This document shows, piece after piece, positions 26,325 to 35,285 of a stretch of 64,000 bases of DNA. A program made the position numbers and the translations under genes. The DNA is taken from NCBI GenBank assembly GCA_039029355.1, contig JBCCGI010000006.1, positions 117,794 through 181,793 of the forward strand. Reading direction: 5' to 3'. The notes below the pieces were generated by a model. The model was not told the origin of the DNA. It searched no databases and was given only the letters and a program-made list of their open reading frames with translations. Position 1 is the stretch's first letter; each line of letters opens with the position of its first letter. This DNA comes from JBCCGI01 sp039029355 (GTDB lineage: Bacteria > Planctomycetota > UBA1135 > GCA-002686595).

Positions 26325-27275
26325 ATGAAACAGCTTGCACGCGGCGTGCGCCGACTGCTCGGCATCGCGCCCCTCGTCGCCCTCCTAGGCGCCGCGCCGT
26401 CGCAGGACGGCGAGCCGCCGATCTTCGACCGCAAGGCCGACGCGCGCGAAGCCGTCGCGCGCGGCGTCGAGCTCGCCGGCAAGAAGCACAAGCGCGTGCT
26501 CGTCCTGTGGGGCCAGGAGGCCGGCGACGGCCACCGCGAGCTCCACGAGACGCTGCGGCGCGGCAAGGCCGACAAGTGGCCGTTCTACTACGAGTTCGAG
26601 CTCGTCCCCGTACACCTCGGCGGAGACGGTGAGGTCAACGCGAAGCTCGCACGCACGCTCGGTGTTGCGCCCGAGGGCGACGCGCCGTACCTGACGATCC
26701 TCGACGCGAAGCACAAGCCGCTGGCCAACCGCAGCGCCGCCGGGATGCGGAACGAAGACGGCTGGGACAAGGCGCAGATCGGTGCCTTCCTCACGCCGCA
26801 CGCCGTGGAGCCGCTCGACGCCGAGGTGGTGCTCAAGGGTGCGCTCGGCCGCGCCAAGGCCGAGAACAAGCGCCTGTTCGTGCACCTCGGCGCACCCTGG
26901 TGAGGCTGGTGCAAGAGGCTCGAGGAGTTCCTCGAGCGCCCGAAGGTCGCGCCGCTCATCGCCAAGGACTGGCTCGTGCTCGAGCTCGACGTCGACCGCA
27001 TGAAGAACGGCAAGACGGTGGGACAGCTCCTGACGAAGGGCGAGCGCAAGGGCTACCCGTGGTCGGTGATCCTCGATCCGGAAGGCGAGCAGCTGATCAC
27101 CTCGGACGCCCCCGACGGGAACATCGGCTGCCCGGTGATGCCGAAGGAGGCCGAGCACTTCCTGGCGATGCTCGACAAGACGCGCCAGCGGCTCACGGAT
27201 GAGGAGCTGGACGCGCTGTCGAAGGAGCACGACGCCTTCGCGGCGCCGATCATCGAGCGCTTCGGCCTCCGCTAG
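26325..27275 (+). CDS. Secreted double thioredoxin-like selenoprotein (Sec193, UxxC motif)
   Basis: 316 aa if the TGA at 26901-26903 is read as selenocysteine. Start ATG 26325 follows AAGGAG with 8-nt spacing; residues 1-27 form a signal peptide (LLGIAPLVALLGAA). The N-terminal thioredoxin-like domain (35-165) lacks a CxxC: WGQEAGDGHREL stands at the active-site place. The second domain reads LFVHLGAPW-U-GWCKRLEEFL; thioredoxins of this type have APWCGWC there, so the TGA replaces exactly the nucleophilic cysteine. The frame then runs 124 more codons with normal thioredoxin-fold sequence (LELDVDRMKNGK, YPWSVILDPEGEQL) to TAG. Standard calling gives a 192-residue truncated protein. A nonsense mutation is the alternative. 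Confidence 0.85.
26901..26937 (+). promoter_or_regulatory. UGA codon and candidate bacterial SECIS hairpin (selenoprotein 1)
   Basis: After the TGA (26901-26903) a perfect 8-bp stem GCTCGAGG (26918-26925) / CCTCGAGC (26930-26937) closes a four-base loop AGTT (26926-26929). The loop begins 23 nt after the UGA and has G as its second base. Bacterial SECIS elements lie in the coding region just behind the UGA, with a G in the first loop positions; this hairpin meets both conditions. SelB binding is inferred. Confidence 0.7.
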
Positions 27276-27304
27276 CCGATCCGCCCAGGGTTGCGGGCAG
27301 GCGG

Positions 27305-27310
27305 TATCCT
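27305..27310 (+). promoter_or_regulatory. Predicted -10 box (TATCCT), leaderless start of the BNR protein gene
   Basis: TATCCT with seven bases to the ATG at 27318 and no Shine-Dalgarno sequence, again the spacing of a leaderless transcript. Confidence 0.4.
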
Positions 27311-27317
27311 CGGGGGC

Positions 27318-29858
27318 ATGAAGCTCCCCTACGCGCCTGCCCCTGCCCTGGTTGTCTCGCTCGTTCTCAGCGCCCCTTCCGCCGGCCAGGAGGACGGCGC
27401 GCTCGTTCGCACGGACGAGCACGGGCACAGCGCGCTTGCGTCGCTGGAGCCGGCCGGTGTGCGCGTGCAGACGATCGCTCCGAAGCTGGGGGTCGAGGCG
27501 GAGTGGACGGCGCTCGGTCCGTTCGGAGGCGACGTCTCCGACGTGCAGGCGAAGCCGGGCGAGGAGAACATCGTGCTCGCCGGGCTCGCGCCGAGCGGCG
27601 GCGGCTTCGGAGGCACGCTCTATCGCTCGACCGACGGCGGCGCTTCGTGGAGCGAGGTCGCCGACCTGGCCGGGACGAGCGTGCACGACATCGAGTTCGC
27701 GTCGGACGGCACCGCCTATGCCGGCACGATCGACAGCCCGTGGCGCAGCGACGACGGCGGCGCGACGTGGACCCAGCTCAACCTCGGCATCGGCGCGAAC
27801 GACCAGACCTTCGAGATCACCCTGGACGCGAGCTCCCCGGGTCGCATTTGGGCCGGCGTCGCCAACGCGACCGGCTTGCAGACGCAGACGGTGCTGCGCT
27901 CGAACAACGGGGGGCTCTCGTGGCTCGACGTGACCCCTCCCTTCGCCAGCCCGGAGTCCTGTCGCGGCATCGCCGTGGACCCCGGTGACTCGAACCACGT
28001 CTTCGCCTGCTTCGACGGCGGCTTCAGCGGCGGAAGCGTATGGCGCACCGTCAACGGCGGCGTCAGCTGGACCAACGTGTCGGCGGGCCTGCCGGGCAAC
28101 CCGATGCAGGACCTCGAATTCGACGGAGCGCGGCTCCTGGTCGCCGGCGGCAAGCTCTTCGGCAGCCAGTTCGTGGGGCTGTACGAGTCGCTGAACAACG
28201 GAACCACCTGGACGCCGATCCACGACGGCACGTGGCCGAGCCTCGTGATCCAGGACATCGAGCGCGACCCCGCGAACGCCAGCACGCTGCTCGTCGCGAG
28301 CGCCGGCTCTGGGATCTTCCGCTCGACCGACGACGGCGCGAGCTGGGACTTCGGCTACGGCGGCACCGACGGCCTGTCCGTCAACGAGGTCAGCGTGACG
28401 CCGTCGGGAGCCGCGCCGGTGTTCGCCGGCAACTCGTCGGTCGCGGTATGGCGCAGCGACGACGGCCTGACGTTCGCGCCTTCGTCCGCGGGGATCGGCT
28501 CGCTCAACACGGTCTCCGTGGCGGCCAACCCGTTGAACGCGGACGAGCTCGCGGTCGCCTTCCAGGGCCTCAACGACGGTGGCGTGTACACGTCGACCAA
28601 CGGCGGCACGACGTGGGAGCTCGAGCCGCTCCCGGGCACGCGCTTCAACACGGTAGGCTTCGCGCCGAACGGCACGCTCTACGCGATCTCGGACGGACCG
28701 ACGACGATCGCGGTGGAAGGGCTCTATCGGCGCGATCCCGTCAGCTGGACCGCGATCGGCCCCGACCAGGGCCCCCAGTTCGAGAGCGAGCTGTACGCCC
28801 TGGCCTTCAGCGAGAGCGACCCCGGCCTGATCCTCACCGGCGGCAGCGACTTCGGCGTCGCCGGAGCCGAGGCCACGATCTGGCAGACGACCAACGGCGG
28901 GGAGATTTGGAACAAGGCGTACGAGGCCGTCCCGGCCAACGACGAAGTGCGCTCGCTGGTCATCCTGGCGGACGGCACCGACCAGATCGCGGTCGCCGCC
29001 TTCGACGACGCGAGCTCGGCGGCGGACGGTGGCGTCTTGCGCTCGGTCGACAGCGGCGCTTCGTGGGCGGACTCCAGCTCCGGCCTGCCGGTCGGCGTGC
29101 AGTGCCGCGGACTGTCGGCTTCCGCCTTCGACCCGAACCTCCTCTACGTCGCCGACAACGACTTCGGCGCCGGCGGGCTGTTCCGCTCCTTCGACGGCGG
29201 TCAGACCTGGAGCAGCACGGGCTTCGCGGGACGTACCTTCGGCGTGGTCGCCGACCGGCTGCGCCCGGGGCGGATCTTCATCGCGCAGAGCACCGCCCCG
29301 CTGTCGTCGCGCTCCGAGGACGGCGGCGCCACGTTCGCACCGTTCGACGCGGGCCTCGGCGGAGCGGGCACGCTGAACCAGCTCACCGTTGCGCGCGGTG
29401 ACTGCGAGGCCCTGCTCCTCGCCACCGGCACCGGCACCTACCGCCGCGCGGCAAGCTGCGAGCTGGAGGCCGACGACGCGCCGCTCTCCGCGTCGGCCGG
29501 AGGCAGCCAAGCCCTCGACCTGGCCGCCGGTCCGGACGCCGCGGGCGCCTCGTACTGGGTCGTCGGCAGCGCGACCGGCACCGAGCCGGGGACGACGCTC
29601 GCGGGGCTGACGCTGCCGCTCGTGTTCGACTTCTACTTCCTGCTGTCGCTCACGAACCCGAACCAAGTGCCGCTGGTCAACTCGTTCGCGACGCTGGACG
29701 CGCTCGGCCAGGGCTCGGCCGCGTTCACCGTCCCCGCCGGCAGCGACCCGGTCTTCGTCGGCGTGACCTTCTACCACGCCTACGCCACCTTCCTGCCCGG
29801 CCCGGTGACCGTCGTGCTGGGCGCGAGCAACGCGGTGTCGGCGACGATCGCCCCCTAG
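27318..29858 (+). CDS. Large secreted BNR/Asp-box repeat (sialidase-type propeller) protein
   Basis: 846 aa. The ATG at 27318 is chosen for its position behind a TATCCT box and before a signal peptide (PAPALVVSLVLSAPSAGQ); the frame is open nine codons upstream. Many Asp-box motifs (SxDxGxxW) recur: STDGGASW, SDDGGATW, SNNGGLSW, STDDGASW, TNGGTTW, SVDSGASW and FDGGQTW. They indicate one or two seven-bladed beta-propellers of the BNR/VPS10/sialidase superfamily. Sialidase catalytic residues are not evident, so an enzymatic role is unproven. Residues about 720-846 form a separate C-terminal module (LDALGQGSAAFTVPAGSDP) similar to that of the protein at 23252. It probably lies in the envelope or is secreted. 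Confidence 0.85.
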   Translation: MKLPYAPAPALVVSLVLSAPSAGQEDGALVRTDEHGHSALASLEPAGVRVQTIAPKLGVEAEWTALGPFGGDVSDVQAKPGEENIVLAGLAPSGGGFGGTLYRSTDGGASWSEVADLAGTSVHDIEFASDGTAYAGTIDSPWRSDDGGATWTQLNLGIGANDQTFEITLDASSPGRIWAGVANATGLQTQTVLRSNNGGLSWLDVTPPFASPESCRGIAVDPGDSNHVFACFDGGFSGGSVWRTVNGGVSWTNVSAGLPGNPMQDLEFDGARLLVAGGKLFGSQFVGLYESLNNGTTWTPIHDGTWPSLVIQDIERDPANASTLLVASAGSGIFRSTDDGASWDFGYGGTDGLSVNEVSVTPSGAAPVFAGNSSVAVWRSDDGLTFAPSSAGIGSLNTVSVAANPLNADELAVAFQGLNDGGVYTSTNGGTTWELEPLPGTRFNTVGFAPNGTLYAISDGPTTIAVEGLYRRDPVSWTAIGPDQGPQFESELYALAFSESDPGLILTGGSDFGVAGAEATIWQTTNGGEIWNKAYEAVPANDEVRSLVILADGTDQIAVAAFDDASSAADGGVLRSVDSGASWADSSSGLPVGVQCRGLSASAFDPNLLYVADNDFGAGGLFRSFDGGQTWSSTGFAGRTFGVVADRLRPGRIFIAQSTAPLSSRSEDGGATFAPFDAGLGGAGTLNQLTVARGDCEALLLATGTGTYRRAASCELEADDAPLSASAGGSQALDLAAGPDAAGASYWVVGSATGTEPGTTLAGLTLPLVFDFYFLLSLTNPNQVPLVNSFATLDALGQGSAAFTVPAGSDPVFVGVTFYHAYATFLPGPVTVVLGASNAVSATIAP

Positions 29859-30029
29859 CAGCGCACCGCGCGGCGCCGACGATTCCCGCACAAGGGACTC
29901 CTTGGGAGCGCGCCCAGGCCAACTCGGGAAATCCCCGTGGGTCGGCCGGGCGCGCTCCCCTTTCGGATAACCAGCTTCGGGCTAGCCTGGAATTCGATAG
30001 CCCGACGACCGACTTATCCGGGAACAACC

Positions 30030-32585
30030 ATGCTGAAGATCGCTTGTACGGCGCTCGTCCCGGCCGTACCAGCCCTTGCCCAGGGCTTCGTCGACCGCAC
30101 CGATGACCTCAGCCTGCGCCATGAGGTCGCGACCGGATTCGACGGCATCACCGACACCGCCATCGTCGATTGGGTCCAGCGCGGGCTCGCGCTCGGAGAC
30201 ATCGACGGGGACGGCGACCTCGACGTGGTCTGCACCGGCGGCGTGCTGCAGAACACCGTGCTCGGCAACGCTGGGTTCACCTTCGTGGACATCACCGAGG
30301 CCGCGGGCATCGAAGCGGGCGAGCTCGACTCCGCGCCCGCGCTCGCGGACTACGACCGCGACGGCGACCTCGACCTGTACATCGGCGCCACCGAGGACGG
30401 AGGCTACGGCGGAGCCTCCGAGGGGCGCGGACGCATGTACCGCAACCTGGGCGACGGGACCTTCGAGGACGTGACGGCGCTCGCGCCGGCCGTCGGCTCG
30501 GGGCACACCGTCTTCAGCCAATGGGTCGACGCCGACTACGACGGCTACCTGGACCTCTTCGTCGCGGAGTTCTACACGACGACCAATCGCTACTACCGCA
30601 ACAACGGCGACGGCACGTTCACCGACCTGACCGACGCGTCCGGACTGGGCACCGAGGGCTCGACGCACGCGACGTGCTTCGTCGACAGCGACAACGACGG
30701 CTGGCTCGACTACTTCGTCGGCAACGACTACTTCGTCAGCGAGTCCGCCGGGATGAACCCGCCTAACGAGAGCGACCTGCAGCTGCAGGGCCTAGGCTGG
30801 GGCGATTACCTCGACGTCACGCTCGACTCCGGCGCGGACCAGAAGCGCGGGATCATGGGCATCGCGATCGGCGACGTGAACTACGACGGCCGCTTCGACC
30901 TGTACAAGACCGACGTGCAGGCGAACTGGCTGCTGATCAACAACGGCTGGCCGGGCAGCACGAGCGCGTGGACGCGCGAGAACGTCTTCTATGGGGTGGA
31001 CGGACACCCGATCCCGGACCCGGATTCGCCGACCACGAACCGCGGCATCGGCTGGGGGGCTGTGTTCCTGGACGCCGACTTCGACCTGTGGCTCGACCTG
31101 TTCTTGGTCAACGGGATGATCCCGGGCTTCAACACCGGGCCCCCGCTCTACAGCCCGCGCGACCAGCGCAACTTCCTGTGGACCGGGGACGGGCCATCGA
31201 ACGACTTCAGGTTCACCGACTCGACCGAGGAGCTCGGGCTCGACGACGAGATCGACGATCGCTGCGTCGCCGTCGGCGACCTCGATGCGGACGGCGACCT
31301 CGACCTGTTCATCCAGGCCACGACCGGCTTCCTGCGCTACTACGAGAACCAGGTCGACCCGCAGGGTCAGGGCTGGCTCGCGGTGCGGCCGGTGTGCAAC
31401 ACCTCGGCGCCGGGAGGCTTCGGCGTCCGCTGCGAGTTCACCGACTCGCTCGGCTACCCGCACCTGCGCCAGATCGGGCTCGACGGCCCGACCGCGTCGC
31501 AGCACGAGAACCTGGCCTACTTCGGCCTCGGCACCGAGGCCAGCGTCGACCTGTCGGTGGAGTTTCCGTCCGGCGTGCGGCTGCTGTTCCCCGGCACGGC
31601 GCCGAACCAGACCGTCGTCGCGATCGAGCCTGAGCTGATCCGAACGAGCGCCGCGACGCTTCCGATCGCGGTGTCGAGCACCCAGCCCGGCACGAACAAC
31701 AAGCCAACGCCGCTGCAGCCCACCGGGGTTTACGCGGTGACCGCTTTCGCGCACGACGCAGGGGGCAGCCCGCTCGACGGAAGCGCGGCCGTGGCGATCG
31801 AGACGCCGGGGCTCACGCCGCTTGGCGACGTGCTGCACCTGGGCGGCAACGAGTTCCGGCGCTACTTCGAAGCGCCCGCCTCCCCCGGCGCGTTCCGCAG
31901 CGAGGTGTCGTTCGACGGCTGGCAGGTCAAGATCCGCCCGCGCGTCCACTTCTATGACCCGTCCGACGCCTCCGGCACCACCATCCGCGTTGCGCCCGAG
32001 GGCGTGCGAGCTGGCACGACCGACCGCTTCGAGGTCACCGTGGCGCCCAAGGCCCCGAGCGGCGTGTCGCTGGGATCCGGCAAGTCCGTCGCGATCCACG
32101 TCGACGGGCTGACGCCGCTCGCGGGGCCGCTCGACCTCGGCGACGGGCGCTATCGCGCGCTCTTCCCCGCGCCTCCGCTCGCGGGCACGTACGAGATCGA
32201 GGTGATGTACGAGGGCGTCGAGGTCGCGCCGCACGGCACGATCGAGGCCGCGGGACCGCCGGCGCCGATCGTCACGTCGTACACGATTGAGGTGCCGCAC
32301 ATCACCACCTCGGCGGCGCCCAACCAGCTCAAGCTGAAGGTCACGCCCCGCGACGCCGCCGGCCGCCGCCTGGGCCCGCGCGCCGACGTGCAGCTGACGA
32401 CGGTGCCCGATCCGGGCGCGGCGCAGACCACGGTGCGCGCGGACCTCTTCCCGCAGGGCCAGGACGACGGCGACTTCCTCTTCATCGTCGAGAAGCCGAT
32501 CGTCGCGCACCCCGAGGACGAGTCGGGGCTGCTGCAGCTGACCGTCGACGGCGTCGACTTCCCGCCGCAGTCGTACACGTTCTGA
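30030..32585 (+). CDS. Secreted FG-GAP/VCBS protein with ASPIC/UnbV domain (CRTAC1-like)
   Basis: 851 aa. The ATG at 30030 begins a short signal peptide (LKIACTALVPAVPALAQG). Residues 25-440 hold repeated FG-GAP/VCBS calcium loops: GDIDGDGDLDVV, DYDRDGDLDLYIG, DADYDGYLDLFV, DSDNDGWLDYFVG, DVNYDGRFDLY and DLDADGDLDLFIQ. Residues about 445-535 match ASPIC/UnbV (WLAVRPVCN ... FGVRCEFTDS ... LAYFGLGTEASVDLSVEFPSG). This CRTAC1-like combination is common in Planctomycetota and Bacteroidota. The last 300 residues are Ig-like repeats (GLTPLGD, GLTPLAG). It is convergent with the beta-helix gene across a shared terminator. Confidence 0.88.
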   Translation: MLKIACTALVPAVPALAQGFVDRTDDLSLRHEVATGFDGITDTAIVDWVQRGLALGDIDGDGDLDVVCTGGVLQNTVLGNAGFTFVDITEAAGIEAGELDSAPALADYDRDGDLDLYIGATEDGGYGGASEGRGRMYRNLGDGTFEDVTALAPAVGSGHTVFSQWVDADYDGYLDLFVAEFYTTTNRYYRNNGDGTFTDLTDASGLGTEGSTHATCFVDSDNDGWLDYFVGNDYFVSESAGMNPPNESDLQLQGLGWGDYLDVTLDSGADQKRGIMGIAIGDVNYDGRFDLYKTDVQANWLLINNGWPGSTSAWTRENVFYGVDGHPIPDPDSPTTNRGIGWGAVFLDADFDLWLDLFLVNGMIPGFNTGPPLYSPRDQRNFLWTGDGPSNDFRFTDSTEELGLDDEIDDRCVAVGDLDADGDLDLFIQATTGFLRYYENQVDPQGQGWLAVRPVCNTSAPGGFGVRCEFTDSLGYPHLRQIGLDGPTASQHENLAYFGLGTEASVDLSVEFPSGVRLLFPGTAPNQTVVAIEPELIRTSAATLPIAVSSTQPGTNNKPTPLQPTGVYAVTAFAHDAGGSPLDGSAAVAIETPGLTPLGDVLHLGGNEFRRYFEAPASPGAFRSEVSFDGWQVKIRPRVHFYDPSDASGTTIRVAPEGVRAGTTDRFEVTVAPKAPSGVSLGSGKSVAIHVDGLTPLAGPLDLGDGRYRALFPAPPLAGTYEIEVMYEGVEVAPHGTIEAAGPPAPIVTSYTIEVPHITTSAAPNQLKLKVTPRDAAGRRLGPRADVQLTTVPDPGAAQTTVRADLFPQGQDDGDFLFIVEKPIVAHPEDESGLLQLTVDGVDFPPQSYTF

Positions 32586-32621
32586 GGGGAGGCGAGCCCC
32601 GCCGGGGGCTCGCCTCCCCTC
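32584..32621. terminator. Bidirectional terminator between convergent genes
   Basis: A 17-bp perfect stem (32584-32600 with 32605-32621; arms start GAGGGGAGGCGAG) with a four-base loop. It overlaps the stop codon of the 30030 gene and lies 13 bp from the stop of the minus-strand gene at 32634, so it can serve both. Confidence 0.85.
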
Positions 32622-32633
32622 GTCGGAGGACCG

Positions 32634-34514
32634 CTACCCGTCGATCGACTGCTGCAGGTTCGAGGCGTACGCGCCCGGCGCCAGCGGCTCGCCGGCGTCG
32701 GGGACGAGCAGCATCTGCTCATTCACGAACTCGCACGCTCCCGAGGGGAACGGGAGGCCGACTCCAAGCGGCAGCGTGTTGACGACGTGCAGCGGGCCGC
32801 CCGGCCCCGGGGAAGGCAGCACCAGTGTGACCGTCGTTCCCGCCGCAACGACCGGAGGCAGCGGAGCCCCGATGAGCCAAAGAAGCGAGCTCGCGCCCGC
32901 CAGCCCGGGCAGGAGCAGCGGAGGATCAAGCACGCCCGGCTGAACCGCCCACGCGGGCGCGCCCGGAATGGGCGCGGTCGTCTGGAACAGCGTCCAGGCG
33001 CCGGCGGCGGGGAACATCGGGTAGCGCACCGACCCCAGGCTGAGTCCGGCCGGAGTGCACGACTCCGCGCACGCGCCGGGGCCGTACGTGCGCGAGTCCG
33101 GCAGATAGCCGCCCGCCATCGTCACCACGTCGACCTCGTCGAAGCCGATGTCGGTCCCTCCCAGCATGTTGCGGAAGTTCCCGTACCCCTCGCCGTCGAA
33201 GTCGTCGCTCCAGCTCTCGATGAGAGCCGGGCGGACGTACGTCGTGCCGTTGACAGCGCGGAGCACGCCGTCCACCGGGGTCGAGCCCTCGTTGACGACG
33301 ACGGAGTCCTGCAGCAGCCGCCAGTCGCGGGCCGCGAGCTCGCCGAAGTTCCAGGAGAGCATCTCGCCGACGAAGCCCGGGTCGGGGTAGCCGTCGGCCA
33401 CGTCGTCGGCCTCCGGGAGCATGAGCGGCATCAGGACGGCCGAGATGTAGACCCCGTTCGTTCCGCCCGTCGTGTCTTCGTCGAAGAAGTTCGTCGGTCC
33501 GACCGGCGCGCCGATGTCGACGCTCGTGTCCTCTGAATCGATGCCCAGCATCGAGATGTGAGGGTTGCCCGGGATGTAGCGGATGAGGTTGTTCTGAATG
33601 CTGGGGTTGCCGATACCGCGGAGGCGTTCCACATCGTCGGGCTCGAACTTCATCCCCTCGAAGGTGCTGTCGTTGTGAAGCGTGTTGGTCACGTCGCAGA
33701 TCGAGACCGCGGTGTCGGTCGAGCGCAGCGTCGTGCCGTAGATGTTCTGGATGTACTGGTCGTCCCAGCCGTGGATGAAGGTGTTGTGGAACACCTTCAT
33801 CCGTATGTCGTTGTAGCCCAGCACGTCGTCGTCGTAGACATGCACCATCAGCACGCCGAACTCCGGCCCGGGGATGTCCAGGCCGATGACCGCGTCCCCG
33901 GCGAGCGACGCATAGTCGAGCATGTCGAACACGCAGTTCGACACCCGCCCGTGCAGATCTTCGACCTCGGTCTCGGCGTAGACCTGGATGTGGCCACCCT
34001 GGAAGGTGAAGCCGTCGATCATCTCTTCGAACGGCTCCGCGGGGTCGTCGGAGAGGCCGGACATGTCGACGAGGTACTGGAAGGGCATCCGGGAACCGAG
34101 CGGCACGACCGGGACCCAGGGCTCGAGCAACGGCGGAGCCTGGTCGCCGCGGATGATGCAGCGCTTCGCGCCGACGCCTTGGATGTGGATGTTGTCGAGC
34201 ATCGTGATCGGGAGATCCTCGCCGTTCCCGCCGACGCCGATCGGCCCGTAGACCCCGGGCATCGCGTGCACGAGGCCCGGCGTAACGGGATCAGCTCCGG
34301 CGAGCGTCAACGCGGCGAGGGCGGCCTCGATGGTCAGGAACGGCATGGTCGGATCCCCGACGGCCATCGCGGCCATCGCCGGGGGCGGGTCGACGCCCGC
34401 GCAGGGGTCGACCCAGGCCTCGAGGAAGGGCGGGCCTCCGGTCAGCGGATCTCCGCCCCCCGCGAGGGCGGGAGCGGCAAGGAGGGAGAGGGCAAGTAGG
34501 GCACGTTGCATCAT
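32634..34514 (-). CDS. Secreted DUF1565/right-handed beta-helix protein
   Basis: 626 aa from the ATG at 34514 (a second ATG follows directly). Signal peptide MMQRALLALSLLAAPALA. The first part matches DUF1565: FLTIEAALAALTLAGAD followed by GLVHAMPGVYGP, the opening of a right-handed parallel beta-helix as in pectate-lyase-like proteins. The middle has regularly spaced short beta turns (NCVFDML, FHNTFIHGW, QNNLIRYIPGN). The C-terminal 110 residues are Pro/Gly-rich with hydrophobic strands. No catalytic residues were recognised; many such proteins are structural or adhesive. It is divergent from the sigma factor gene at 34686. Confidence 0.78.
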   Translation of the reverse strand: MMQRALLALSLLAAPALAGGGDPLTGGPPFLEAWVDPCAGVDPPPAMAAMAVGDPTMPFLTIEAALAALTLAGADPVTPGLVHAMPGVYGPIGVGGNGEDLPITMLDNIHIQGVGAKRCIIRGDQAPPLLEPWVPVVPLGSRMPFQYLVDMSGLSDDPAEPFEEMIDGFTFQGGHIQVYAETEVEDLHGRVSNCVFDMLDYASLAGDAVIGLDIPGPEFGVLMVHVYDDDVLGYNDIRMKVFHNTFIHGWDDQYIQNIYGTTLRSTDTAVSICDVTNTLHNDSTFEGMKFEPDDVERLRGIGNPSIQNNLIRYIPGNPHISMLGIDSEDTSVDIGAPVGPTNFFDEDTTGGTNGVYISAVLMPLMLPEADDVADGYPDPGFVGEMLSWNFGELAARDWRLLQDSVVVNEGSTPVDGVLRAVNGTTYVRPALIESWSDDFDGEGYGNFRNMLGGTDIGFDEVDVVTMAGGYLPDSRTYGPGACAESCTPAGLSLGSVRYPMFPAAGAWTLFQTTAPIPGAPAWAVQPGVLDPPLLLPGLAGASSLLWLIGAPLPPVVAAGTTVTLVLPSPGPGGPLHVVNTLPLGVGLPFPSGACEFVNEQMLLVPDAGEPLAPGAYASNLQQSIDG

Positions 34515-34685
34515 TGGGTAGATCTCTGAGGGAAGAAGGGTGTTGGGGGGGACGGCACTCCCTTCCTGCTTCCGCGCCCCGGCCGGGACGGAATCGCCCG
34601 AATTCAGCGCCGCCGGCGGGGCGGCAAGAAAACCGCGGTTTGTATCCAAGTCCTCCCTCCGCCGCCTGAAAGTGGAGGAGACTGC

Positions 34686-35285
34686 ATGGACACCCGCGAT
34701 GCACTTCGAGAGGCCGCGCGCGACCCCGAGCGCGGTTGGGCGCAGATCCTGCCCCGCATCGAGCGCAAACTGCGTGTGCTGTATCACTTCCGCACGACCC
34801 CCGAGCTGCGGGCCGCGGCGCCCGAGGACGACCTGATCCAAGAGGTCTTCGCGGAGATGCTCGCCGGCATCCATCGCTTTCAGGACCGCGGGCCGGGGAG
34901 CCTCGAGCGCTGGCTCGCCGGCATCCTCCGCCACCGCATCGAGGATGCGCGTACATCCGAGCGGCGTCGCCCCAAGGCCGAGACGGCGCTGCGGCGGCTC
35001 GACGGCTCGGCGGAAACGGCCTTCCCCGGGCTGCTCCAAGCCGTGGAGGACTCGCGCGCCGGCGTCACGCAGACCGTCGCCGAGCGCGAGCGCATCGCCC
35101 GCGTGCGGCGCGTCATCGAGTCGCTCTCGCCGCGCTCGCGCGAGGCGATCCTCCTCAAGATCTACGAGGGCAGGACCGGGCGCGAGTGCGCCGACCTGCT
35201 CGGCATCGACGAGAGCACGTTCTCCTACCGGATGAAGCGCGCCCTGGACTCGTGTCGCGTCAGCCTCAAGGACATGTCGTCGTGA
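34686..35285 (+). CDS. ECF-type RNA polymerase sigma factor paired with a protein kinase
   Basis: 199 aa. Region 2: DDLIQEVFAEMLAGIHRFQ and WLAGILRHRIEDARTSERR (about 42-95). Region 4: LSPRSREAILLKIYEGRTGRECADLLGIDESTFSYRMKRAL in pieces (about 145-190). A GGAGGAG ribosome-binding site lies 7-13 bp before the ATG. The TGA stop overlaps the GTG start of a Ser/Thr kinase gene, so the two are translationally coupled. In Planctomycetota several ECF groups are linked to Ser/Thr kinases and thought to be controlled by phosphorylation rather than an anti-sigma factor; that is inferred here. Confidence 0.9.
   Translation: MDTRDALREAARDPERGWAQILPRIERKLRVLYHFRTTPELRAAAPEDDLIQEVFAEMLAGIHRFQDRGPGSLERWLAGILRHRIEDARTSERRRPKAETALRRLDGSAETAFPGLLQAVEDSRAGVTQTVAERERIARVRRVIESLSPRSREAILLKIYEGRTGRECADLLGIDESTFSYRMKRALDSCRVSLKDMSS

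Noticed and set aside
26901..26903. Reading the TGA as a nonsense mutation that makes 26325-27275 a pseudogene
   Set aside because: The stop hits precisely the redox cysteine, the downstream frame is intact, a SECIS-like hairpin follows, and an independent gene in the same window shows the same arrangement.
26385..29891. Very long open frame on the minus strand opposite the thioredoxin-like and BNR genes
   Set aside because: GC-rich codon bias keeps the antisense frame open. The product is Arg/Ala/Val/Gly-rich with no domain, while the plus strand has clear motifs.
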